NCBI GenBank assembly: GCA_003497505.1
Contig: DNNV01000158.1
Span: forward strand, 1-9,403
Reading direction: 5' to 3'
Source: Clostridiales bacterium
GTDB taxonomy: Bacteria > Bacillota > Clostridia > Tissierellales > Sedimentibacteraceae
Length of the DNA: 9,403 bases
Both the position numbers and the translations under genes were made by a program. The stretch's first letter is position 1. The number at the start of each line of letters is the position of its first letter. Below the pieces are notes generated by a model, which was given only the letters and a program-made list of their open reading frames with translations, did no database searches and was not told where the DNA came from. Below are positions 1 through 6,832 of the stretch, one piece after another.

Positions 1-493
1 AATCGGAGTGTACAGTCACGGCATCAGGGCTGCTTACCTGCCCAGCAAGAGCATATACGCTGTTCAGTTCACTATTTAATATGCTAAGCTGTATTTCATT
101 TTCATATACAGCGGCGGTTTCACTTGATACCGCAGTGATTGCTGCCGTTCCATCCGAGCTTTTTTTCATGTCGATTGCAGCCTGGATTTCGGCCATTTGT
201 TGATTTATCTGCGCAGCGCTCATATCGGTATTCAAATCAGCCACAAGCTGCCCGCTCTTTATTTTCGCACCGTCCTCATAGTAATATGTGGCGCTTCCGT
301 TTACAGATGCATTGTAAACTCTTTCGTCCTTGACTACTATGCCGTCAGCAATGATAACATTTTCTAAATTTCCGTTCTCAGCAACCATACTTTCCACAGA
401 ACCGTTTAAATTCTGAAATATGTAAATAACTATACATACAGCTGCAAAAGAGAAGAAAAAATTTTTTAAACCGAAGTTTTTTCTCTTAGCCAT
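1..493 (-). CDS. HlyD-like membrane-fusion/adaptor protein, N-terminal part (cut by window edge)
   Basis: This ORF starts at ATG 493 and runs off the left edge, giving 164 visible residues with no stop. A GGAG site at 504-507, 10 nt upstream, supports the start. A basic N-terminus (MAKRKNFGLK) is followed by one hydrophobic segment at about residues 11-27, as in a membrane-anchored adaptor. After it comes a beta-rich stretch with a half biotinyl-lipoyl pattern (EDGAKIKSGQLVADL, about residues 76-90), then a polar helical region that probably begins the coiled-coil hairpin. This order matches HlyD/RND-type adaptor proteins. In Clostridia such a gene often sits upstream of yggS-sepF in the division cluster, but that neighbour is outside the window, so the link is an inference. 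The C-terminal half, and therefore the exact subfamily, cannot be seen. The gene has its own promoter and lies behind the spoIVA terminator. Confidence 0.75.
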   Translation of the reverse strand, partial: MAKRKNFGLKNFFFSFAAVCIVIYIFQNLNGSVESMVAENGNLENVIIADGIVVKDERVYNASVNGSATYYYEDGAKIKSGQLVADLNTDMSAAQINQQMAEIQAAIDMKKSSDGTAAITAVSSETAAVYENEIQLSILNSELNSVYALAGQVSSPDAVTVHSD

Positions 494-551
494 TTAAACA
501 AAACTCCAATTTTACTTGTTTCAAATTTATTTATTTCAGTTAGATACGCAT

Positions 552-581
552 ATTATAACACAATTTCAAATTGCTTTGCAA
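552..581 (-). promoter_or_regulatory. Probable sigma-A-type promoter of the HlyD-like gene
   Basis: On the minus strand TTGCAA (581-576) and a perfect TATAAT (557-552) are separated by 18 nt. They lie about 60 nt upstream of the ATG at 493. The spacer holds a perfect 6-1-6 palindrome (CAATTTCAAATTG, 561-573), and the -35 overlaps a second one (TTGC-TTT-GCAA, 571-581). Either could be an operator, although AT-rich sequence makes chance palindromes fairly common. Confidence 0.6.
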
Positions 582-664
582 GCTATATATGCTGATCTTC
601 AAATATTATTCCAATTAATTGCGATAAATTTTCAAGATTAACGTCATTTTTTTATAATAAAAAC

Positions 665-710
665 AAAAAAAAAAAGATTCTTCGTGCTTTATTTCCATGC
701 ACAAAGAATC
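665..710 (-). terminator. Intrinsic terminator of spoIVA
   Basis: A 12-position stem (arms 676-687 and 699-710, one mismatch) with an 11-nt loop is followed, on the minus strand, by eleven T residues (complement of the A run 665-675). It starts 15 nt past the spoIVA stop codon. Confidence 0.9.
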
Positions 711-724
711 TATGATATTATTTT

Positions 725-2203
725 TTAAATTATGAGGAATATTATGCTTCCCGAGCCGTCATTGACTATCTTCTCAATGGTCTTCTTAAGCTTCTTCCTT
801 GCGTTTTCAGGCATTGCCGTAAGCTTCGATTCAAGCTGTTCATCAACCAGGCTGTATAGATTTTTCCCGAATATTTCTGCATCCCATATGCTCTGTGGAT
901 TTTCTCTCATCTGTTCAGCAAGATGGTTCATCAAATCCTCACTTTGTGCCTTGTTGCCAATTACAGGTGCAACCTCCGTATTTATGCCTGCACTGAAAAT
1001 ATGAAGCGACGGAGCCTGAGCCTTGATTTTAATTCCGTACCTGCTGCCCTCCTTGAATACTTCCGGTTTTGCGATAATCATATCCGAAATTCCAGGTGAC
1101 ACATATCCGTATCCCTTCTCCTTGGCGTCACTGATGGCGGCCTCAACCCTTCTGTAGCTGTCCTTTGTCTTTGACAAGTCTCCGATTAGCTTCAATATCT
1201 GATGCTCTCCGGTAATTTCTTCTCCTGATAATTCACTTATAACCTTGTAATAATAAGAGTTATCAAGGTCAATACGCATATTTATGCTTCCGGTTCCCAG
1301 CTCTATATCCTTAACATAAAAATCCTCTATAAAGTCATTTTCTGCGGCGAATATGTTTTCAGCATTAAAATCGCTTAACTTATAGTAGTTTTCAAAGTCA
1401 TTTCTAAGAGTTTCTATTAAATCCTTCTTCAGCGAATAATCGTATGTGAGCCCGTCAAACCATTTCGGCAGCTCAACATTGATTTCCTTGATCGGGAATT
1501 CATACAGCACATCTTCCATAACATTATCAATATCTTCGTTGCTTAAATTCATTAAATCCAAAATCTGTACCGGTGCATCGTATTTATCTTTCAGCTGTAG
1601 AGCCAGCGCATTTGTATTTTCGTTCTGAGGATGTGTAGTATTTAAAATAATTACGAAAGGCTTATTTATTTCTTTTAATTCTTTTACTACCCTTTCTTCA
1701 GCCATAATATAATTATCTCTGCCAATATCAGTTATGCTGCCGTCTGTGGTTACCAGAACACCTATGGTTGAATGATCCTTTATAACCTTTCTTGTTCCAA
1801 TTTCCGCTGCCTCAGCAAAAGGTATGGGGTCCTCATTCCAAGGAGTGCTTACCAGTCTCGGTATCTCTCCCTCCATGCTTCCTATTGCACCGGGAATCAT
1901 GTATCCCACACAGTCAATAAGCCTCAGCTTTGCATTAATGTTATCCTTGAATGTTACTTTTACAGCATTGCCCGGTACAAATTTCGGCTCTGTTGTAGTA
2001 ACAGTCTTGCCTGTACCGCTTTGAGGCATTTCATCCTTCGCTCTTTCCTTTATATATTCATCTTCTATATTCGGCAGCATTACATTTTCGGAAAATTTCC
2101 TGATAAACGTCGACTTTCCAGTACGAACAGGCCCAACAACTCCCAAATATATTTCGCCCTTCGTTCTTTTTGCTATGTCCTCATATATATCTAAATTAGT
2201 AAT
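725..2203 (-). CDS. spoIVA: SpoIVA, spore coat morphogenetic ATPase (start codon ATT)
   Basis: SpoIVA is made in the mother cell, where it hydrolyses ATP and polymerises on the forespore surface to form the basal layer of the spore coat. The N-terminal domain holds the Walker A motif GPVRTGKST (residues 24-32, Lys30), the paired threonines Thr70/Thr71 and the Walker B Asp97 in RLIDCVGY. A middle domain and the conserved C-terminus (MPENARKKLKK, then a GSG-hydrophobic tail) follow. I place the start at the third of three consecutive ATT codons (2203). From there the protein is 492 residues, the B. subtilis length, and all key residues take the B. subtilis numbers. GGAGG lies 7 nt upstream. No ATG, GTG or TTG lies nearby in frame. 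The upstream ATGs at 2302 and 2272 would add 33 or 23 residues unlike the family and lie upstream of the predicted transcript start. The gene appears monocistronic, with its own sigma-E-like promoter and terminator. The function is near certain; the start is an inference. Confidence 0.97.
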   Translation of the reverse strand: MTNLDIYEDIAKRTKGEIYLGVVGPVRTGKSTFIRKFSENVMLPNIEDEYIKERAKDEMPQSGTGKTVTTTEPKFVPGNAVKVTFKDNINAKLRLIDCVGYMIPGAIGSMEGEIPRLVSTPWNEDPIPFAEAAEIGTRKVIKDHSTIGVLVTTDGSITDIGRDNYIMAEERVVKELKEINKPFVIILNTTHPQNENTNALALQLKDKYDAPVQILDLMNLSNEDIDNVMEDVLYEFPIKEINVELPKWFDGLTYDYSLKKDLIETLRNDFENYYKLSDFNAENIFAAENDFIEDFYVKDIELGTGSINMRIDLDNSYYYKVISELSGEEITGEHQILKLIGDLSKTKDSYRRVEAAISDAKEKGYGYVSPGISDMIIAKPEVFKEGSRYGIKIKAQAPSLHIFSAGINTEVAPVIGNKAQSEDLMNHLAEQMRENPQSIWDAEIFGKNLYSLVDEQLESKLTAMPENARKKLKKTIEKIVNDGSGSIIFLII

Positions 2204-2210
2204 AATAATC

Positions 2211-2218
2211 CCTCCCCC
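2211..2218 (-). promoter_or_regulatory. Strong Shine-Dalgarno site that decides the spoIVA start
   Basis: GGGGGAGG on the minus strand ends 7 nt before the ATT at 2203, which is optimal spacing. The two earlier ATT codons, at 2209 and 2206, would be only 1 and 4 nt away. If translation began at an upstream ATG, this sequence would have to encode Gly-Gly-Gly by coincidence. Confidence 0.8.
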
Positions 2219-2248
2219 TGCGAAATATGCACTTTCGTATACAATTAA

Positions 2249-2278
2249 TTTATATGCCTTGTTTAATTGCATTATTCC
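2249..2278 (-). promoter_or_regulatory. Candidate sigma-E promoter of spoIVA
   Basis: On the minus strand GGAATAAT (2278-2271) and CATATAAA (2256-2249) are separated by 14 nt. Against the B. subtilis sigma-E consensus (GKMATATT, about 14 nt, CATACAMT) I count 7 of 8 and 6 of 8 matches. Transcription would begin near 2242, giving a leader of about 40 nt before the ATT at 2203. spoIVA is a known sigma-E gene in B. subtilis, so the site fits the biology. Confidence 0.6.
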
Positions 2279-2346
2279 AAAATATACAAAAATATATTTC
2301 AATATTTCAGCAATTCTTCATAAATAAATTTATGTTTGTGCAGAAT

Positions 2347-2389
2347 AAAAAATGCCCGCTTTCTGCTGCAAGCATGGCAAATCGGACAT
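2347..2389 (-). terminator. Intrinsic terminator downstream of the AEC transporter gene
   Basis: A stem of arms 2352-2358 and 2383-2389 (7 pairs with one G-U) encloses further partial pairing and is followed on the minus strand by six T residues. It lies 27 nt beyond the transporter stop codon and would insulate spoIVA from readthrough. Confidence 0.7.
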
Positions 2390-2416
2390 CACAATACATT
2401 ATATTATATTTCTGAT

Positions 2417-3331
2417 TTAGAGTATTTTCAAAAGCACCGGAACAGTAATCAAGGAGAGCAGTGTGGTTGCCGAAACTATGATTGCGGCATAATCCTTTTC
2501 CTTTCCAAAGCTTTCCGCCAAAATAGATGTCATTGCGGAGGCGGGCATTGCGGTCATTATTATGACCGAATTCAATGCCTTGGATGATTCAGGCAGCTGC
2601 AGTGAAACCATATATATAATAATCGGAATAGCTATCAATTTCACTGTTATTCCATAATAAACAGTCCAATCCTTCATATATTTTTTTACCTTTGCATTTG
2701 ACAATATAACACCTATTATTATCATTGACAATGGCCCGGTAATACTTCCAATGCCTTTTATGCCTGCCAGTATTGCACCGTTTATTTTTATATCAAATAT
2801 CATAATTACCACGCCGATGATTACCCCAATAATCGACGGGTTAAAAACCAATGCGATTAGCTCCTTCTTCAGATATCCTTTTTCCAGCCCGCCCTTATAG
2901 AGCATAATACCGTAGGTCCATAGAAGAATAACAAAAAACATATTAAATATTGAGCCGTAAATTACACCCTCTGAGCCGTATATGGAATTTAAAATCGGGA
3001 ATCCCACATAACCCGTATTGACAAATACATTGGCAAAATGGAGTATTGTTTTTTTATCATTTTTAACAGGGAAAAGCAGTATGCGGGAAACAACGGCCAT
3101 TATTATGTACGCTGCAATGCTGTAATAAAATGTTTTTACCACATTGTCTTTTACCGTATAATCATATGTGAATATAAAGGAAGAAACAATCATAAAAGGA
3201 AGTGCGATTTTTATAAGTATATCCGTAAGCCCTTTATTGAGCTCCGAAGTTATTATTTTTTTCCTGCTTCCGTAAACACCCACCGATATCATTATAAACA
3301 AAGAAAGCACACTGTCTGTTATTGACTGCAT
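2417..3331 (-). CDS. AEC (auxin efflux carrier) family permease
   Basis: This 304-residue, very hydrophobic protein belongs to the AEC family of secondary transporters (TC 2.A.69), whose bacterial members move organic acids such as malonate or malate, or other small metabolites. The family signs are an N-terminal membrane segment followed by LPFMIVSSF (about residues 44-52), the motif NTGYVGFPI (105-113), and a C-terminal half with AMPASAM and a final hydrophobic helix ending in VPVLLKIL. About ten membrane segments can be traced. I chose ATG 3331, 6 nt after AGGGGG; a GTG at 3334 is possible but only 3 nt from that site. The gene follows the lipoprotein gene by 68 nt with no terminator between them, so co-transcription is possible. 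The leader contains an inverted repeat that would pair with the ribosome binding site. The substrate cannot be read from the sequence. Confidence 0.92.
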   Translation of the reverse strand: MQSITDSVLSLFIMISVGVYGSRKKIITSELNKGLTDILIKIALPFMIVSSFIFTYDYTVKDNVVKTFYYSIAAYIIMAVVSRILLFPVKNDKKTILHFANVFVNTGYVGFPILNSIYGSEGVIYGSIFNMFFVILLWTYGIMLYKGGLEKGYLKKELIALVFNPSIIGVIIGVVIMIFDIKINGAILAGIKGIGSITGPLSMIIIGVILSNAKVKKYMKDWTVYYGITVKLIAIPIIIYMVSLQLPESSKALNSVIIMTAMPASAMTSILAESFGKEKDYAAIIVSATTLLSLITVPVLLKIL

Positions 3332-3333
3332 CA

Positions 3334-3373
3334 CATACCCCCTACACTTTATTAATCATTCTATGTAGGTATG
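3334..3373 (-). promoter_or_regulatory. Inverted repeat in the transporter leader covering the ribosome binding site
   Basis: On the minus strand CATACCTACA (3373-3364) can pair with TGTAGGGGGTATG (3346-3334): ten base pairs with three bulged G residues and a 17-nt loop. The 3' arm contains the AGGGGG Shine-Dalgarno site, and the ATG follows at once. In RNA this could hide the site from the ribosome; in DNA the repeat could be an operator. No T run follows it, so it is not a terminator. Confidence 0.45.
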
Positions 3374-3399
3374 CGTCCATATGTTATATTAAAACTATT

Positions 3400-5268
3400 T
3401 CATTCTATTATTTTTATTTCATGTCCATAGGTGTATAAAATTTCCCTGTCAGCAGTTATACTGCAAAGTAAAGCCACAGTATCCCCCGCTTCTATTATGG
3501 GAAGATTTAAACCACTATAATTATCTATGAGCAATATATCTGCGGAATTTTTCGTTTTAATGTTGAGGCCGAGAGCAAGGGCATCCTCTTCCTTCATTTT
3601 TATGTCTTTTAATTTAATATAGAGCCCGTTTCCGATTAACTTTAATTCATCCACTACTCCCTGCATTCTATAGTTTCTTCCGTTATCATCCCGCCTGTCT
3701 AAGTCTATGGGAAATCCATCTGCCATTTCTGTAACAGCAGTCCCGTCATTTATGCGACAAATCATACGGTGACTTGAGTCCTGCAAATCATTAATTAATC
3801 CTCGCTTTGAAAACAGCATGAGTTCATTTTCATTGATTACCGTATTTATGCCATAGTCATATTTATCCGTTGAGAACAGATGCACCTTGCTTTCGCTGCT
3901 TTTATTGATATAATAATAGTCGCTGTGTGTAATAACTGAGCTTTCATCGATTTTATCCAATGATACAATTACATAATACTTTGCATCTCCGATTAAACGA
4001 ACTGTCTCATCACCGTTCAGCTCAAACAAACTTCCATATTCCGAACTTTGAAATGTATTTTTAAGCTTAATTGCCTCTGCTGTCCCCTGTTCTGATATCT
4101 TGCATACATAACTGTGCCCTGCCTCTGTATTTCTGGTAGACATATTAAATCCACCGGTGGTTATTGTGAATTCAAATTCATTCTTTTTTTCCTCAACAGT
4201 GTAAGAGCACCTGTCTCCCGAAAACAAATATATTTTAACAGGATTATTTCTGTTTATGTAATAGTAATCCGTAGAAATATCTTGATAATTTTCATCGTAC
4301 TTTGTAGATGAAATTATTGCAAAATCACTATCTGTGCACCTTAACTCCAAGTAAAGTCTCTCTTCAAATTCAAACATGGATTCATAGCCCTTGTCTAACG
4401 AAACTATTTCCGTTATTACCTCCCACGGTCCTGTTCCCATTCCAATATTATATATCAGGCGATATCCGGCTATTTTGAATTTTCCTCTGCCAATTAAGGA
4501 GTGATTTGCCATCTCATCGAATAAGCCGTTTGTTTTGGAAAACCATACAGAGAACTTATTGCCCTCACCATATATGGCAGGAAAATTCTTTTTATATTCC
4601 TTATCCACATAAATGTTACCCGTAGGTCCAAACATATCGTTATCCTTTGGGTCAACTATATAGTATCCCTCACACTCTATTTCTCCCGCAAAATCGACTA
4701 TAAGGCCGCTGCCTGACCTTATTACCCTTTCCACTATGAGACCACTCACAATGTCCTTAGCATTTACGGTATCATCAAGGTCATTTGTTTCAAATACTTT
4801 ACCTTCGTACGGCACTGTCCCTATATTGTCCGTCAGTTCAATTTTATCTATAAAAAGATAGCCGTAATCATCAACCTTTTCAATTTTTACCTTAACCTTG
4901 TAAATTCCTAATTCTTTCGGCAAGCCCTTTACCTTATCCAGGTTGTCATAGGCCAGAATGTAGTCCCGCTTCCCAGTGTATCTGCCTTCCATGATTTCCG
5001 AACTCTCACTGTCAGGTATGAACATAAATGTCGAAAAACCTCCCCCTGCCAGTATTCCATATCGTCCGTCTGTAATGATTTCACCGGTTAAGTATTCGCC
5101 TCTGTCTATTTCTATGCCATTATCTATATCTTCATTGTTTTCATTTAATTTTTCAGTATCTTCATGAACATTTTCATTTGTTTCTTTTAACCCACCCGTA
5201 TCTTTGCATCCTGCCGTAAGAATTCCTATGAGAATAACCCATATTAATAAAAATATAAATCTTTTCAT
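3400..5268 (-). CDS. Large secreted lipoprotein of unknown function with an internal duplication
   Basis: I do not recognise a named family. The 622-residue protein starts at ATG 5268, 5 nt after GGGGAGG (5280-5274); an upstream in-frame ATG at 5289 precedes that site and is unlikely. A lipoprotein signal peptide is clear: MKR, a hydrophobic core, then L-T-A-G-C with the lipidated Cys21. An acidic, Asn/Glu-rich linker (about 22-56) should tether the rest to the outer face of the membrane. Residues about 57-290 are beta-rich. Two copies of a repeat follow, at about 297-389 and 413-504, then a C-terminal beta-rich region (about 534-622) with an ELKLIGNGLYIKL stretch. No catalytic motif or metal-binding cluster is evident, so a binding or structural role at the envelope is a guess. 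It lies between a GNAT gene and a transporter gene, but nothing in the sequence ties their functions together. Confidence 0.9.
   Translation of the reverse strand: MKRFIFLLIWVILIGILTAGCKDTGGLKETNENVHEDTEKLNENNEDIDNGIEIDRGEYLTGEIITDGRYGILAGGGFSTFMFIPDSESSEIMEGRYTGKRDYILAYDNLDKVKGLPKELGIYKVKVKIEKVDDYGYLFIDKIELTDNIGTVPYEGKVFETNDLDDTVNAKDIVSGLIVERVIRSGSGLIVDFAGEIECEGYYIVDPKDNDMFGPTGNIYVDKEYKKNFPAIYGEGNKFSVWFSKTNGLFDEMANHSLIGRGKFKIAGYRLIYNIGMGTGPWEVITEIVSLDKGYESMFEFEERLYLELRCTDSDFAIISSTKYDENYQDISTDYYYINRNNPVKIYLFSGDRCSYTVEEKKNEFEFTITTGGFNMSTRNTEAGHSYVCKISEQGTAEAIKLKNTFQSSEYGSLFELNGDETVRLIGDAKYYVIVSLDKIDESSVITHSDYYYINKSSESKVHLFSTDKYDYGINTVINENELMLFSKRGLINDLQDSSHRMICRINDGTAVTEMADGFPIDLDRRDDNGRNYRMQGVVDELKLIGNGLYIKLKDIKMKEEDALALGLNIKTKNSADILLIDNYSGLNLPIIEAGDTVALLCSITADREILYTYGHEIKIIE
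3757..4032 (-). repeat. Second copy of the lipoprotein's internal protein repeat
   Basis: This encodes residues 413-504. It aligns with residues 297-389 at a constant offset of 116 through SDYYYIN and LFS, then needs one single-residue gap to match H-x-x-x-C near the end. I count 19 identities in 54 ungapped positions. The two copies differ enough to be an old duplication. Confidence 0.7.
4102..4380 (-). repeat. First copy of the lipoprotein's internal protein repeat
   Basis: This encodes residues 297-389. Landmarks shared with the second copy are S-[ML]-F-E at the start, DYYYIN followed by K and LFS, and a closing H-x-x-x-C-[KR]-I. The pattern suggests two tandem beta domains. Confidence 0.7.
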
Positions 5269-5312
5269 ATATTCCTCCCCGGGCCACATAATTACTACCC
5301 GTTAACAATTAT

Positions 5313-5341
5313 ATTATATATTGGCCAGGAAGAAATATCTA
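5313..5341 (-). promoter_or_regulatory. Possible promoter of the lipoprotein gene
   Basis: TAGATA (5341-5336) and a perfect TATAAT (5318-5313), 17 nt apart, lie about 45 nt upstream of the start codon. The -35 is weak (4 of 6) and the region is AT-rich, so the gene may instead be read through from the GNAT gene. Confidence 0.35.
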
Positions 5342-5372
5342 CCATTAATTGTAATAATATCAAGTTCTGTCT

Positions 5373-5801
5373 CTAACTCTTCATTGTCCAGCTCATTACA
5401 AATTCAGTCTCACCCGTGCTTTCATCTATCTGCTCTTTTGCAATACTAAAATCTTCTTTTAAATAAAACCGCACCGCACCTTCATTTTTCTTGTATACCT
5501 GCAATGAAAGATTGTTGCGGATACTCTTGGCATAATTCAGCAAATTTCTTCCTATACCTTTGGATTGATACTCGCTTCGTACAAAGATGCCCGCTATATA
5601 GCCATCTACCAATCCAATAAATCCTTGAACTTCTCCCTGTTCCTCATATGCATACACAGATGCCTCCGGTATCATTTTTTTTACATCATCAAAATTATCT
5701 CGCCAATAGCCACTTTCAATAAAATCATGGGCGGCAATATTTGTCTCAAGCCATATATTCATCACAACATCAATATCATTCTCTTTAAAATTTCTGATCA
5801 T
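5373..5801 (-). CDS. GNAT family N-acetyltransferase, YiaC/YjaB-like
   Basis: This 142-residue protein would transfer an acetyl group from acetyl-CoA to an amino group. The acetyl-CoA binding loop is clear: FVRSEYQSKGIGRNLL at about residues 73-88, with the Q79-x-x-G82-x-G84 pattern. The N-terminal IWLETN, HDFI and YWRDN segments (16-36) and VYKKNEGAVRFY (102-113) resemble E. coli YiaC, a reported lysine acetyltransferase, and YjaB. Tyr113 is at the usual position of the general acid. The family's common G-F after this tyrosine is D-F here (residues 117-118), a minor deviation. I take ATG 5801, 9 nt after AGGA; a TTG at 5810 adds three residues but abuts the AGGA. A good promoter lies about 90 nt upstream. 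The substrate is unknown: it could be a protein lysine, a small amine or an antibiotic. Confidence 0.93.
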   Translation of the reverse strand: MIRNFKENDIDVVMNIWLETNIAAHDFIESGYWRDNFDDVKKMIPEASVYAYEEQGEVQGFIGLVDGYIAGIFVRSEYQSKGIGRNLLNYAKSIRNNLSLQVYKKNEGAVRFYLKEDFSIAKEQIDESTGETEFVMSWTMKS

Positions 5802-5890
5802 TACATGCAATCCTTTTAGTTTTATTTTCTTTCTATACGTTGTCCTTCACCTTTGCAATAACTCTGCATGGAAGTCCTGTCATAAAAACA

Positions 5891-5919
5891 AGTATGCGGC
5901 AATAACACTTGCATGTCAA
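5891..5919 (-). promoter_or_regulatory. Sigma-A-type promoter of the GNAT gene
   Basis: A perfect TTGACA (5919-5914) lies 17 nt from CATACT (5896-5891, 4 of 6) on the minus strand. It sits directly after the T run of the preceding operon's terminator and predicts a leader of about 80 nt. Confidence 0.6.
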
Positions 5920-5923
5920 CACA

Positions 5924-5949
5924 AAATAAAAAAGGGCATTCTCGCCCTT
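5924..5949 (-). terminator. Intrinsic terminator of the sigma-factor operon
   Basis: On the minus strand a six-pair stem AAGGGC/GCCCTT (5949-5944 with 5937-5932) and a 6-nt loop are followed by a T-rich tract. It begins a few bases after the stop of the LiaF-like gene, whose TGA is directly followed by an in-frame TAA. Confidence 0.9.
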
Positions 5950-5953
5950 CTTA

Positions 5954-6832
5954 TCACACTTCATTCACTACTACGTTGCCGCTGTTCAATATATTTATGT
6001 GGTTGGCTCCTTCTCCGTTCGTATACTCACCAAAGCTGTCAAATGACCACTTTATATTTCCGTACAGGCTGTCTATGGATTCTACAAATGCGTTTATCCT
6101 TACATCCGACATCTTTTCAAGCCTGATGTTTATGGTGTTAACTCCGTCGATTGTCCACTTATTGCTGAAATCAGCATATATGAGGTCAATGTTTCGGCAA
6201 TTCATTATTTCTACTTCCACATTTTGCGGTATGAACAGCTCCGTTCCTTTTGACATCGAATAGCTATAGTTGTTTTCTTTATTGCTTACAGAATAAATGT
6301 ACAGTGTATCCCCTGACCTTTTGTATCTCAAATGTTCCGAAGAGCTCAAATCTTCAGCATCCTTCTTGCTTGAGGCATAAACATAAAGCTTGGCGATACC
6401 GCTTATCCTGTTATCGTCTGATGATCTTATTACCAAATTGTCAGTATCATCTATAATTATTTTCTTAAGTCCCTCATCAAGTGCATATTCATTTAAAGAT
6501 ACATCTATGTTGTAGTGCTCACTCAGGAACATCTGCTGCACTCTGTTCATAATGCCTGTTTCTTCAGCGGCATAAATTCCTAAATTGAACATCAAGATTA
6601 CAAGCACAGTAAATATGCTGAACAAATCATATTTTATGGACGTATTTTCATCCTTGGATGCATATCTGCACCAAAGTATTTCAATTCCTAACAATATCAA
6701 TATAATGGGCCACACTCCAGATGCAGTCTTCAAAACAGAAATCCCGTTAAATTGTGATAAAAATAATATCACTCCGAAAGCGATCAACACCAAACCCATG
6801 GAAATATTTCCGACTCTTTTAATCCTGATCAT
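5954..6832 (-). CDS. LiaF-like membrane protein with toastrack-like (DUF4097-type) extracytoplasmic domain
   Basis: The 292-residue protein has three hydrophobic segments near its N-terminus (about residues 10-28, 39-55 and 69-88), then about 200 residues of mostly beta strands. The first two segments show the LiaI/LiaF pattern (G-L-V-L-I-A-F-G, then W-P-I-I-L-I-L-L-G), as in DUF5668-type regions. The remainder has short repeating strands (KKIIIDD, LVIRSS, TLYIYS, ELFIPQNVEVEI) like the DUF4097 'toastrack' beta domain of envelope-stress proteins. I assign this by pattern, not by search. Start ATG 6832 lies 9 nt after GGAGG; ATG 6838 is an alternative, 3 nt from the same site. It overlaps the upstream gene by 14 nt and ends the sigma-factor operon. 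By analogy with LiaF it may sense or damp an envelope signal, but that is an inference. Confidence 0.82.
   Translation of the reverse strand: MIRIKRVGNISMGLVLIAFGVILFLSQFNGISVLKTASGVWPIILILLGIEILWCRYASKDENTSIKYDLFSIFTVLVILMFNLGIYAAEETGIMNRVQQMFLSEHYNIDVSLNEYALDEGLKKIIIDDTDNLVIRSSDDNRISGIAKLYVYASSKKDAEDLSSSEHLRYKRSGDTLYIYSVSNKENNYSYSMSKGTELFIPQNVEVEIMNCRNIDLIYADFSNKWTIDGVNTINIRLEKMSDVRINAFVESIDSLYGNIKWSFDSFGEYTNGEGANHINILNSGNVVVNEV

Noticed and set aside
139..333. Plus-strand 64-residue ORF at the left end
   Set aside because: It is the complement of the HlyD-like coding sequence, which has an SD, a membrane segment and a lipoyl-like motif.
732..2194. Several plus-strand ORFs opposite spoIVA
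   Set aside because: They are short, match no family, and lie antisense to a gene with unmistakable conserved motifs.
2204..2302. N-terminal extension of SpoIVA beginning at ATG 2302 or 2272
   Set aside because: The extra residues have no counterpart in B. subtilis SpoIVA, neither ATG has a good SD, the stretch contains a likely promoter and a strong SD, and removing it restores the family length.
5282..5326. Inverted repeat with GGCCA/TGGCC and ATAATT/AATTAT arms upstream of the lipoprotein gene
   Set aside because: The arms are short and separated by long unpaired AT-rich sequence, there is no T run, and the outer arm would lie upstream of the possible transcript start.
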